This document shows, one piece after another, positions 10,713 to 19,169 of a DNA stretch of 64,000 bases. Position 1 is the stretch's first letter. Each line of letters begins with the position of its first letter. The translations under genes and the position numbers were made by a program. This DNA is from Krasilnikovia cinnamomea. Lineage in GTDB: Bacteria > Actinomycetota > Actinomycetes > Mycobacteriales > Micromonosporaceae. The notes below the pieces were generated by a model. It was not told the origin of the DNA. It did not search any database and saw nothing but the letters and a program-made list of their open reading frames with translations. The stretch lies in contig NZ_SHKY01000001.1 of assembly GCF_004217545.1 (NCBI RefSeq), positions 4,030,001 to 4,094,000 of the forward strand, read 5' to 3'.

Positions 10713-13043
10713 ATGGGGTGGGTGGCGCGGGGCGGCAGACAGGACACCGGCCACATCGGTGGCCGATACCGCCTCGTGGAGCGGCTCGGCACCGGCGGGA
10801 TGTCCGTTGTCTGGCGGGGCTTCGACGAGATCCTCGGCCGCGAGGTCGCGGTCAAGGTGCTGTCCCCCCAACTCGCCCGCGACGCCGCGTTCCGCGACCG
10901 GCTGCGCCAGGAGGCGCTGGCCGCCGCCCGGCTGTGTCACCCGCACATCACCGGGATCTTCGACTTCGGTGAGTCCCCGCTGTCCGAGCGGCTCACCGTC
11001 CCGTACGTGGTGATGGAGCTGAATGACGGCGAGTCCGTCGGGGCCCGGCTGCGCCGGGACGGCCCCCTGCCGTGGCGCGACGCGGTCTCCGTCGCGGTCG
11101 ACGTGGCGTCGGCGCTGGCCACCGCACACGCCCGGGGCGTCGTGCACCGCGACGTCACCCCCGCCAACGTCATGCTCACCGGATCGGGCGCCAAGGTCGT
11201 CGACTTCGGCATCTCGGCGCTGGTGGGCCAGCGCGACTCGGCCCCCGACGGCAGCCTGCTCGGCACCCCCGCGTACCTGGCGCCGGAGCGCCTCGCCGGC
11301 GGCCAGGTCTCACCCGCCACCGACGTGTACGCCCTCGGCCTGCTGCTGTACCGGGCGCTCACCGCCCGCCTGCCCTGGCCCGCCGAAACCACCACCGAGG
11401 CGCTGCGCGCCCACCTGTACGCCGACCCCGAACCGGTGCCGGAACTGCCCGGGATGCCGGTGGAGGTGGCGCTGGTGTGCCTGCGCTGCCTGGCCAAGGA
11501 CCCGGAGGACCGGCCCGGGGCGGGGGAGGTGGCGCACACCCTCGCCGAGATCATCGGGGTGCAGCCGATCATCCCGCCGATCGGCGGCGCGGAGCGGCCG
11601 GCCGTATCGGTGGACGTCGACGCGACCGTGCCGGACGCGCGCCCCGCCGCCGTGCCGTCGGCCGTTCACGTTCCGGCGCCCGGCGGGCCCGCCCGCCGGG
11701 TCACCGGCAACGGTCACGGACCCCAGGACCGGCGCGCCCGGACCGCTGCGCGGGTACCCGCACGCACCGGCGGGCCCGCGATCACCTGGCGGCGCATGCC
11801 GTCCCGGTCCCCGGCCCGGCCCGGCGCGCGCCGGGCCAAGTCGTCGAGCCCGGCGGAGCCGAGCGGGCCGCCCGCCCGGGGCGGGCGTCCGGTCCGGGCC
11901 GCGCTCCGGGTTCTCCGGCTCCGCGCCGGGCTGCGGATCGGCGCCGCCCTGCGGCTGGGCGTCGCGCGACCGCTCGGCGGCGGCCTGTTCGCCGGTGGCC
12001 GGCTCCGCCGCCGCGCCTTCGGCACCGGCCTCGGGCTGGCCGCCGACGGCCGGGGCGGCAGGGGCACGGGACACTGGGCGGCGTTCGCGGCCCGGCACGG
12101 CCTGCAGGCCGTGGCGCTCACGCTGACCCTGCTGGTGGCGGTCGGCGTGGCCTGGTCGGCGGCGCGGGAACCCACCGACGTGGACGACAACCAGGCGGCC
12201 GCCGCCGGTACCGGTACCCCCGCGCTGACCCAGCGCCGCCCGGACTGCAAGGTGCGCTACCAGGTACGGCAGGACACCGGCACCGGCTTCGAGGCGCTCG
12301 TGACCGTGTTCAACACGAGCGACCGCGTGCTGCGCCGCTGGCGGATGTCCTTCCTCTACCCGGGTAGCCAGCGGATCGTCGAGGCCCCGTCCACGGTCAC
12401 CCAGCATGGCCGGAAAGTCGTCCTGCGCGCGGCCGGTGGCACGACGCTGGCGCCGCGCCGGGGGGTGTCCGTGATCCTGCACGGCGCGTACCGGGAGACC
12501 AACCCGTTGCCGTTGGCCTTCACCGTCGACAGCAGTCCGTGCCGGGCCGAGGTGCTCGGGGTGGCGACCGTCGCGGTGAACACCGAGGACAGCCCGGTCA
12601 CCGAGGCGGCGGGCAAGGGCCGGACGGCGGGGCGCGGCGCGGACCGCGGCAGCACCGGCAGCGGCGCGGGCGCCGGCTCGGGTGCCGCCACCGCACCGGC
12701 GACGCGTTCGGACGGCGGCGCGGGATCCGGGCGCACCGGTGGGCGTACCTCGATGATCGGGACGGAGGAGACACCGAGTGTTCCGGCTGCCGGTGCGCCC
12801 AGCCCCGGCCCGGTCGGCGGGGGACCGCTGCCCGGCGTCGGTGGACGGGCCGGTCCGGCGGCGGGGTTCGCATCGAGCCCGCGCCTCGGTGTGCTGGTGC
12901 CGGACTCGGGGACGGGCGCAGCGGCCGATCGAGGCTCGGTCGAGAAGGTCAAGCGCCGCCCGGCCCCGGCCCCGGCCCACCGGCACCCGCACACCGGACC
13001 GGCCGGGCCCCCAGCCGGGCGAGGCCCGTGGATCTCCGTATGA
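10713..13043 (+). CDS. Transmembrane Ser/Thr protein kinase with extracellular CBM2-like domain
   Basis: 776 aa. Kinase domain at residues 19-280: GTGGMSVV glycine loop (26-33), VAVK Lys48, catalytic Asp147 in HRDVTPAN, DFG Asp164 and APE-type LAPER. The HRDxKP Lys is replaced by Thr, a variant seen in some actinobacterial kinases. A basic Pro/Ala/Arg-rich juxtamembrane region leads to one TM segment (about 468-485). Outside, residues about 508-612 form a beta domain framed by two Cys with WRMSF and a late FTVDSSPC, resembling a family 2 carbohydrate-binding module. The tail is a Gly/Ala/Ser/Pro-rich stalk. Suggests sensing of wall or environmental polysaccharide. The ATG has AACAAT six bases upstream. 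Confidence 0.88.
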   Translation: MGWVARGGRQDTGHIGGRYRLVERLGTGGMSVVWRGFDEILGREVAVKVLSPQLARDAAFRDRLRQEALAAARLCHPHITGIFDFGESPLSERLTVPYVVMELNDGESVGARLRRDGPLPWRDAVSVAVDVASALATAHARGVVHRDVTPANVMLTGSGAKVVDFGISALVGQRDSAPDGSLLGTPAYLAPERLAGGQVSPATDVYALGLLLYRALTARLPWPAETTTEALRAHLYADPEPVPELPGMPVEVALVCLRCLAKDPEDRPGAGEVAHTLAEIIGVQPIIPPIGGAERPAVSVDVDATVPDARPAAVPSAVHVPAPGGPARRVTGNGHGPQDRRARTAARVPARTGGPAITWRRMPSRSPARPGARRAKSSSPAEPSGPPARGGRPVRAALRVLRLRAGLRIGAALRLGVARPLGGGLFAGGRLRRRAFGTGLGLAADGRGGRGTGHWAAFAARHGLQAVALTLTLLVAVGVAWSAAREPTDVDDNQAAAAGTGTPALTQRRPDCKVRYQVRQDTGTGFEALVTVFNTSDRVLRRWRMSFLYPGSQRIVEAPSTVTQHGRKVVLRAAGGTTLAPRRGVSVILHGAYRETNPLPLAFTVDSSPCRAEVLGVATVAVNTEDSPVTEAAGKGRTAGRGADRGSTGSGAGAGSGAATAPATRSDGGAGSGRTGGRTSMIGTEETPSVPAAGAPSPGPVGGGPLPGVGGRAGPAAGFASSPRLGVLVPDSGTGAAADRGSVEKVKRRPAPAPAHRHPHTGPAGPPAGRGPWISV

Positions 13044-13050
13044 CGTTCAC

Positions 13051-13072
13051 CGCGGGTGGTGCTCAGCCCGCG
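13051..13072. terminator. Weak hairpin between convergent genes
   Basis: CGCGGG and CCCGCG arms separated by ten bases lie at the junction of the kinase gene and the convergent TPR gene, overlapping the latter's stop. No T-run. Confidence 0.25.
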
Positions 13073-14043
13073 TCACCATCCCGCCACCACCGCAGGGCCG
13101 CGGCGGCGGTACGGGTGTCGCGATGGTCAGGCCCCAACAATCGCTCGGCGTCGGCGAGAACCCGTGCCATCAGGTCGATCGCCGCTTGGTTCTCTCCGGC
13201 GGCTCGGAAGGTGTAGGCGAGATCGACTCGTGCATTGCGAGTGTCGGGGTGATCCTCGCCCAGCTCCGACTCGGCGTCGGCGAGGCTGCGCTTGAGCAGG
13301 TCGATGCGGGCGCCGGCGTTGCCGGCCGAACGGTGCGCCACGGCCAGATATGACCGCGCGAGCGCAGTGTCGGGGTGGTCGACGCCCAGCAGTTGCTCGC
13401 GATCCGCGAGGACCCGGCGTAGCAGGACCGCGGCCTGGTCGGCAAGTCCCTCCGCGGCGTACGCGAGGGCGAGCTCGATCCGCGCGGCGAGGGTATCGCG
13501 GTGGGTGCTACCCAGCGTTTGCTCGGCGACGGCGAGTGCCTCAGCCTTCGCGCGCAGGACGTCGGTCGGAAGGGCCTTAGGTGCCGCCTCACGCTCGGCG
13601 GCGCTCACCGGCGCCAGGAACCGCACCGGATCGGCGGTGGAAGATCCCGCACGACTGGCGCCCACCGCGACCCGTCTTGTCTCGGCGCGGTGTGACTGGT
13701 CTCGGCTGCCCGTAGGGAGCCGGTCGTGTTGCGTACTGTCTGGATCGGTCAGCATCAGCACGGAATGGGCGCGGGCTGCGAGATCCTGAAGGTCGCTCGG
13801 GGCCAATTGACGGAGAGCGGCATGCAGCCGGTCCCGGCACGTCCGGACGGTGGCTGGGTCGGTGTCCAATGCAGACAACTGATCCACTGCGATGCCAGCG
13901 CCCGCATCACCGGCAAGGCTGCGCGCCAACGTCTCCCGCAAGGCACGAACGGCGCCTAACACCCGGGGCTGCCGCCGAGCGGTCTCCGAGGCGGCCGTGC
14001 GCAACGCCGCGCACACAAGATCGGCAACGGATGAATGTTCCAT
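13063..14043 (-). CDS. Tetratricopeptide (kinesin-light-chain-type) repeat protein
   Basis: 326 aa. The C-terminal half (about residues 165-320) has three or four 42-residue TPR units with the recurrent LG-x-DHPDT motif (LGSTHRDT, LGVDHPDT, LGEDHPDT, LGPDHRDT), the kinesin-light-chain/TPR_10 signature. The N-terminal part is helical and carries a possible small effector or regulatory domain that I do not recognise. Start: ATG at 14043 chosen over an upstream GTG at 14070 because GGAGG lies eight bases before it. TATAAC at 14112-14117 on this strand is a plausible -10. Likely a protein-interaction scaffold. Confidence 0.8.
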   Translation of the reverse strand: MEHSSVADLVCAALRTAASETARRQPRVLGAVRALRETLARSLAGDAGAGIAVDQLSALDTDPATVRTCRDRLHAALRQLAPSDLQDLAARAHSVLMLTDPDSTQHDRLPTGSRDQSHRAETRRVAVGASRAGSSTADPVRFLAPVSAAEREAAPKALPTDVLRAKAEALAVAEQTLGSTHRDTLAARIELALAYAAEGLADQAAVLLRRVLADREQLLGVDHPDTALARSYLAVAHRSAGNAGARIDLLKRSLADAESELGEDHPDTRNARVDLAYTFRAAGENQAAIDLMARVLADAERLLGPDHRDTRTAAAALRWWRDGDAG

Positions 14044-14111
14044 GACAGCGCCTCCGGTTCGGCCGGTCACTCCCGCGGATGGTGGCGCTCCACGCGCTGG
14101 AGGTCTGGCGA

Positions 14112-14117
14112 GTTATA
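14112..14117 (-). promoter_or_regulatory. Possible -10 TATAAC for the TPR gene
   Basis: TATAAC on the minus strand about 70 bases before the chosen start. No clear -35. Confidence 0.3.
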
Positions 14118-14156
14118 GAGGGCCACTCGAGAGCCCCTAAGCGACCCCTTCGCCGA

Positions 14157-14792
14157 TCACGCCGTTGGCGGCACGGTCACCGTGTCTGTGACCACCGTGC
14201 ACAGTATCCACTCGTACGGGGGCTGTTGTCCTTGTCCGATGCAGCCGGCCGGCGGGGTAGGCCAAGCGTATCCCGAAGGAGCCTTTAGGCCATAGAGATT
14301 GCTCGCCCAGTAATTGCCGGCACAAGTAACGCCGCCGCAAGCGTAGAAGTCCATTGACACCGGAGAAACAAGGCAATCGACGCAGTTTACGGTCGGGGCC
14401 TCGCCGAGCATGGTCGTATTCTTCCAGAGTTGTGCCGTGTCTACGATCGCGCCCATGCTCTGATTAGGCCCCGTGGCCGTACACACAACCTGCGCCTGAT
14501 AGTCAAGGTTGACTGCGCTCAGCGTGCCATTTGTGTACTGGGCAAAGCCATTGAAGCTGACCGGATAGCGGCAACCGCCGCCAGGCGGTGCTGCAAACGG
14601 CGTGACGTGCTGACTTGTTTTTAGGTTTCTCAACTGCAACATTCCGAATGTCTTAAGCGAACTTTCGGTCAGCTTTGATGTGATTGCATGGCGCTTGACC
14701 TGCGGAGCGGTGTCGGCAGCTGATGCTGGAGAGGTCCACGACAGGGCGATGGCAAGCCCCATCGTAAAGGTGATCAATACTGTTTTTCGCAT
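14157..14792 (-). CDS. Small secreted Cys-containing protein of unknown function, low GC
   Basis: 211 aa. Start at the ATG giving MRKTVLITFTMGLAIALS, a classic signal peptide cleaved after SPASA; a GGGGG tract lies about 12 bases upstream. The mature part has about eight Cys, including pairs CVDC and CGGVTC, suggesting disulfides, and is rich in Tyr, Asn and Thr. I recognise no domain. GC is clearly lower than in the neighbours (roughly 55% against over 70%) and codon choice is relaxed, suggesting acquisition or weak selection. It stands alone, with a gene-free stretch upstream. Confidence 0.7.
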   Translation of the reverse strand: MRKTVLITFTMGLAIALSWTSPASAADTAPQVKRHAITSKLTESSLKTFGMLQLRNLKTSQHVTPFAAPPGGGCRYPVSFNGFAQYTNGTLSAVNLDYQAQVVCTATGPNQSMGAIVDTAQLWKNTTMLGEAPTVNCVDCLVSPVSMDFYACGGVTCAGNYWASNLYGLKAPSGYAWPTPPAGCIGQGQQPPYEWILCTVVTDTVTVPPTA

Positions 14793-15167
14793 GGTATGTG
14801 TTATCCCCCTTGGTGGTGTGGAAATCCTCTGGCATACGGATCCGCGCGATGCTGAGACTGGCAAGGGTGTGCGGTGCTTGGCGGCAATAGATATCCCTTG
14901 TCGGATTTCGATGGCGGCCGATTTCGTCAATCACTCTAGAGAGTAACCATCCATGTATGTCAATGCAATGTCGGATACTGGCCTGCTGACAATGGTCGGC
15001 GCGTTGTAGCCGATCAATATCAACCTGAGTTCTCGCGTGGCTGCTGGCCGCGAACGTGGGAGTCCATCGCCACGCCACGGCGGCGGAGGTACCCCCTGGG
15101 AGTGGCATTCACGTGATGGTCACGTGGTACCCGCTGCGCCGTCGCCCGCGACCGGTTGACTCCTGAC
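14793..15167. other. Gene-free, lower-GC stretch
   Basis: About 375 bases without a convincing gene. The open frame on the minus strand (14653-15108) overlaps the secreted-protein gene antiparallel and lacks actinobacterial codon bias. I see no tRNA, repeat or terminator. It presumably holds the promoter of the secreted-protein gene. Confidence 0.5.
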
Positions 15168-16193
15168 GTGACCCACCTGTCGCCGCACCCGCTGGTCATC
15201 GCCCACCGCGGCGCCTCCGGATACCGGCCCGAACACACCCTCGAGGCGTACCGGCTGGCGATCCGGATGGGCGCCGACTACATCGAGCCGGACCTGGTCG
15301 CCACCCGCGACGGCGTGCTCGTGGCCCGGCACGAGAACGAGATCTCCGGCACCACCGACGTGGCGCGGCGCCCGGAGTTCGCCGAACGGCACACCACGAA
15401 GGCGATCGACGGCGTCGCGGTGACCGGGTGGTTCACCGAGGACTTCACGCTGGCCGAGCTGCGCACGCTGCGGGCGGTGGAGCGGCTGCCCACCGTACGT
15501 CCGCGGAACGCCTCCTTCGACGGAAGCCTGGAGATACCCACCTTCGACGAGGTCGTCGGCCTGGCGCTGGCCGAAGGCCGGCGGCTGGGCCGGCCGATCG
15601 GCGTCTATCCCGAGACCAAGCATCCCAGCTACTTCGCCGCGATCGGCCTGTCGCTGGAGGAACCGCTGGTCACCGCGCTGCGCCGCCACGGCCTCGACGG
15701 CCCGGACGCGCCGGTGTTCATCCAGTCGTTCGAGACCGCCAACCTGCGCCGGCTGGCCCGGATGACCGACGTACGCCTGATCCAGCTGCTCGACTCCCGG
15801 GGCCGCCCGTGGGACCACACCGAGGCCGGTGACGCCCGCGCCTACCGCGACCTGGCCACCCCCGCCGGGCTCGCGGGAATCGCGGAGTACGCGCACGGCA
15901 TCGGCCCCGCCAAGAACCTGCTCGTGCCGCGCGACGGCACCGGCCGGCTGCTGGCCGCCAGCGTGGTGGTGCGCGACGCCCACGAGGCCGGACTCGCCGT
16001 GCACGCGTGGACGTTCCGCGCCGAGAACCGCTTCCTGCCGCTGGACTTCCGCGCGGGCACCGACCCCGACGGCCACGGCGACCTCGCCGCCGAGTGCGAC
16101 CTGTTCCTGCGGCTGGGCGTGGACGGCGTGTTCGCCGACCATCCGGACGCCGCGGTGGCGGCCCGCGCCGGGCTGCTCAGCGGGGCGAGCTGA
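15168..16193 (+). CDS. Glycerophosphodiester phosphodiesterase
   Basis: 341 aa from the GTG at 15168 (a TTG at 15156 is an alternative; neither has a clear Shine-Dalgarno). GDPD motifs: VIAHRGASGYRPEHT near the start (catalytic His-Arg and Glu), YIEPDLVATRDG (metal Glu and Asp), ARHE (catalytic His), GVYPETKHP (Glu and Lys) and FADHPD near the end. Hydrolyses deacylated phospholipids to glycerol-3-phosphate and an alcohol. No signal peptide is visible, so cytoplasmic unless the start is further upstream. Lipoprotein or exported forms also exist in the family. Confidence 0.88.
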   Translation: MTHLSPHPLVIAHRGASGYRPEHTLEAYRLAIRMGADYIEPDLVATRDGVLVARHENEISGTTDVARRPEFAERHTTKAIDGVAVTGWFTEDFTLAELRTLRAVERLPTVRPRNASFDGSLEIPTFDEVVGLALAEGRRLGRPIGVYPETKHPSYFAAIGLSLEEPLVTALRRHGLDGPDAPVFIQSFETANLRRLARMTDVRLIQLLDSRGRPWDHTEAGDARAYRDLATPAGLAGIAEYAHGIGPAKNLLVPRDGTGRLLAASVVVRDAHEAGLAVHAWTFRAENRFLPLDFRAGTDPDGHGDLAAECDLFLRLGVDGVFADHPDAAVAARAGLLSGAS

Positions 16194-16218
16194 CCCCTGC
16201 CGGGCGGACGCCGCGATC

Positions 16219-16224
16219 TAGAGT
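16219..16224 (+). promoter_or_regulatory. -10 hexamer TAGAGT of a leaderless promoter
   Basis: TAGAGT, six bases, then ATG at 16231. Confidence 0.5.
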
Positions 16225-16230
16225 CAGGGC

Positions 16231-16956
16231 ATGACGAGGCTTGCGGTGGTCAGCGGGGGCGGCACGGGCATCGGCCGGGCGACGGCGGGGATGCTGGCGG
16301 GAGAAGGGTACGACGTGATCATCGTCGGCCGCCGGCCCGAGGTGCTGGCGGAGGCGGTGACGTGGATCGGGCCCCAGGCGAGTGCGGTCACCGCCGACCT
16401 GACCGATCCCGCGCAGCTCGGCGCGGTCAGCGCGGCGGTCGGGGATCGTGCGGTGGACGTGCTGGTCAACAACGCGGGCGGGTTCACGCCGTCGGACGAC
16501 ACCACCCTGCCCGGGGTGGCGGCGCAGTGGCGGGCCGCGTTTGACGCCAACGTCATCAGCGCGGTGCTGCTGACCGAGGCGCTGCTGCCCCGGATTCGCC
16601 GCCCCGGCGGGCGGGTCGTGCTGATCAGCTCCCAGGCCGCGCAGCGCGGCGGCGCGGGACCGTACGCCGCCGCGAAGGCCGCCCTGCACGGCTGGATGTT
16701 CGAGCTGGCCACCCAGCTCGGCCCGGACGGTGTCACGGCCAACGTGATCGCCCCCGGCTACGTGGCGGACACCGAGTTCTTCGCCGACCGGATGACCGCG
16801 GAGGGCCATGCCAGCCGGGTCGCGGCGACGCTGGTCAAGCATCCGGGCGAGTCGGGCGACATCGCCGAGGCGGTGCGCTGGCTGGCCGGTCCCGGCGGCG
16901 GGTACGTCACCGGGCAGATCATCAACGTCAACGGCGGTTCCGTCCTGGGCCGCTGA
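16231..16956 (+). CDS. Short-chain dehydrogenase/reductase
   Basis: 241 aa. Nucleotide-binding VSGGGTGIGRA (about residues 5-15), NNAGG (about 86), catalytic Ser in LISSQAAQ and YAAAKAA with catalytic Tyr and Lys. C-terminal GQIINVNGGSVLGR is typical of FabG-like NADP-dependent SDRs. No neighbour reveals the substrate. Leaderless -10 six bases before the ATG. Confidence 0.87.
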   Translation: MTRLAVVSGGGTGIGRATAGMLAGEGYDVIIVGRRPEVLAEAVTWIGPQASAVTADLTDPAQLGAVSAAVGDRAVDVLVNNAGGFTPSDDTTLPGVAAQWRAAFDANVISAVLLTEALLPRIRRPGGRVVLISSQAAQRGGAGPYAAAKAALHGWMFELATQLGPDGVTANVIAPGYVADTEFFADRMTAEGHASRVAATLVKHPGESGDIAEAVRWLAGPGGGYVTGQIINVNGGSVLGR

Positions 16957-16994
16957 GCCGCCGGGATGTCGGCCCGGGCTGGTAGACATGCCGG

Positions 16995-19154
16995 GTGGCT
17001 GAGTTGACACCGGTGAGCACCGCTGAGCGTACGGCCGTGCGCGAGTGCGCCGAGGAGGTGCTGCGCCGCCTCGCGGGCGAGCGGGCGGTGCTGCGCGAGG
17101 ACCAGTGGCGCGCGATCGAGGCGCTGGTCGTCGACCGGCGCCGGGTGCTGTGCGTGCAGCGGACGGGCTGGGGCAAGTCGGCGGTCTACTTCGTCGCGAC
17201 GGCACTGCTCCGTGACGGCGTCGCCGCGGAGGCGGGTGAGCCGGCCGCCGGCCCGACCGTCATCGTGTCGCCGCTGCTGGCCCTCATGCGCAACCAGGTG
17301 GAGGCGGCGGCCCGGGCCGGCATCCGCGCCCGCACGATCAACTCGGCGAACCTCGACGAGTGGGGCGAGATCACCGCGGAGATCCGGGCCGGTGCGGTCG
17401 ACGTGCTGCTGATCAGCCCGGAGCGGCTCAACAATCCGGACTTCCGCGACACCGTGCTGCCCGGCCTGGCGGCCACCACCGGCCTGCTGGTGGTGGACGA
17501 GGCGCACTGCGTCTCCGACTGGGGCCACGACTTCCGCCCCGACTACCGGCGGCTGCGGACGTTCCTGGCGGGCCTGCCGCCGCGTACGCCGGTGCTGGCC
17601 ACCACGGCCACCGCGAACGCCCGGGTCGCCGCGGACGTGGCCGACCAGCTCGGCGACGCCCTGGTGCTGCGCGGGCCGCTGGAGCGCGACTCGCTGCGCC
17701 TGGCGGTGCTGCGCCTGGGTGACCCGGCGCACCGGCTGGCCTGGCTGGCGGACCACCTCGACCGGCTGCCCGGCTCCGGCATCGTCTACACCCTGACGGT
17801 GGCGGCCGCGACGGAGACGGCGGAGTTCCTGCGTACGCGGGGCTTCGCGGTGGCGTCGTACACCGGGCAGGTCGAGGACGCCGAGCGCCGCGCCGCCGAG
17901 CAGGACCTGCTGGACAACAAGATCAAGGCGCTGGTGGCCACGTCGGCGCTCGGCATGGGTTTCGACAAGCCGGATCTCGGGTTCGTCGTGCACCTGGGCG
18001 CGCCGCCCTCGCCGATCGCGTACTACCAGCAGGTCGGGCGGGCGGGCCGCGCGGTCACGCACGCCGAGGTGGTGCTGCTGCCCGGGCCCGAGGACGCGGC
18101 GATCTGGCGGTACTTCGCGTCCCTCGCCTTCCCGCCGGAGCAGCAGGTGCGGGCCGTCCTGTCGGCGCTGTCACCGGACCGGCCGCTGTCCACGCCCGCG
18201 CTGGAGCCCATCGTGGACCTGCGCCGGGCCCGGCTCGAACTCATGCTCAAGGTGCTCGACGTGGACGGTGCGGTGCGCCGTACCCGAGGTGGCTGGCTCG
18301 CCACCGGCGAGCCCTGGACCTACGACACCGAGCGGCTGCGGCGGGTCGCGCAGGCGCGCACCGCCGAACAGCAAACCATGATCGAGTACGCGGACACGTC
18401 CGCCTGCCGCATGGAGTTCCTCCGCCGCTGCCTCGACGATCCCGAGGCCGTGCCGTGCGGGCGGTGCGACAACTGCGCCGGTCCGGAGTTCGACGCTCAG
18501 GTGTCCGAGCAGTCCCTGGCCGCCGCACACACCTTCCTGGGGCGTCCCGGCGTCGAGATCGCGCCGAAGAAGCTGTGGCCCACCGGTCTCGAGGCGGTCG
18601 GGGTGCCGCTCAAGGGCCGCATCGCCCCCGGCGAGCAGTTGGCTCCCGGCCGGGCCGTCGGCCGCCTCTCCGACCTCGGCTGGGGCGACCGCCTGCGCAC
18701 CCTGCTCGGCCCCGACGCGGCGGACGGGCCGGTGCCCGACGAGGTCGCCGCCGCCGTGATCGAGGTGCTCAAGAGCTGGGCGCACGGCGACGACCGGTGG
18801 CAGCGGCGGCCCGCCGCCGTGGTGGCCGTGGGTTCGGCGCGGCACCCGCAGCTCGTGCACAGCCTCGCGGCGCACGTCGCCACGGTCGGCCGTCTCCCGC
18901 TGCTCGGCACGCTGACCCGCACCCATCCCGGTCCGCCGGGGCCGCGCGGCAACAGCGCCCAGCGGGTCCGCGCGCTGCACGACGCGTTCACCGTGCCGGA
19001 CGAGGTTGCAGTGGCGCTGTCCGGTCTGGACGGTCCCGTGCTGCTGGCCGACGACCTCGTCGACTCCGGCTGGACGATGGTGCTGGCGGGCCGGGCGCTG
19101 CGCCGTGCCGGTGCGGCCGGTGTCCTGCCGCTGGCGCTCGCGGTGGCGGGCTGA
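16995..19154 (+). CDS. RecQ-family DNA helicase with C-terminal phosphoribosyltransferase-like domain
   Basis: 719 aa. Superfamily 2 core: QRTGWGKSAV Walker A (about residues 55-64), VVDEAHCVSDWGHDF (DEAH box, about 165-180), TTATAN motif III, GMGFDKPDLG and QQVGRAGR (motifs V and VI). A RecQ zinc subdomain follows with C...C...CGRCDNC (about 475-495). Instead of a WH-HRDC tail, the last 200 residues end in VLLADDLVDSGWTMVLAGRALRRAG, which matches the PRPP-binding loop of type I phosphoribosyltransferases. ATP-driven 3'-5' unwinding is expected; the extra domain is of unknown purpose. GTG start with TAGACA just upstream. Convergent with the NlpC/P60 gene. Confidence 0.87.
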   Translation: MAELTPVSTAERTAVRECAEEVLRRLAGERAVLREDQWRAIEALVVDRRRVLCVQRTGWGKSAVYFVATALLRDGVAAEAGEPAAGPTVIVSPLLALMRNQVEAAARAGIRARTINSANLDEWGEITAEIRAGAVDVLLISPERLNNPDFRDTVLPGLAATTGLLVVDEAHCVSDWGHDFRPDYRRLRTFLAGLPPRTPVLATTATANARVAADVADQLGDALVLRGPLERDSLRLAVLRLGDPAHRLAWLADHLDRLPGSGIVYTLTVAAATETAEFLRTRGFAVASYTGQVEDAERRAAEQDLLDNKIKALVATSALGMGFDKPDLGFVVHLGAPPSPIAYYQQVGRAGRAVTHAEVVLLPGPEDAAIWRYFASLAFPPEQQVRAVLSALSPDRPLSTPALEPIVDLRRARLELMLKVLDVDGAVRRTRGGWLATGEPWTYDTERLRRVAQARTAEQQTMIEYADTSACRMEFLRRCLDDPEAVPCGRCDNCAGPEFDAQVSEQSLAAAHTFLGRPGVEIAPKKLWPTGLEAVGVPLKGRIAPGEQLAPGRAVGRLSDLGWGDRLRTLLGPDAADGPVPDEVAAAVIEVLKSWAHGDDRWQRRPAAVVAVGSARHPQLVHSLAAHVATVGRLPLLGTLTRTHPGPPGPRGNSAQRVRALHDAFTVPDEVAVALSGLDGPVLLADDLVDSGWTMVLAGRALRRAGAAGVLPLALAVAG

Positions 19155-19169
19155 CCGCGTGGCAGGGGC

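Noticed and set aside
14653..15108. Minus-strand frame (151 aa) upstream of the secreted protein
   Set aside because: Overlaps the signal-peptide gene in another frame and has no Shine-Dalgarno, coding bias or domain.
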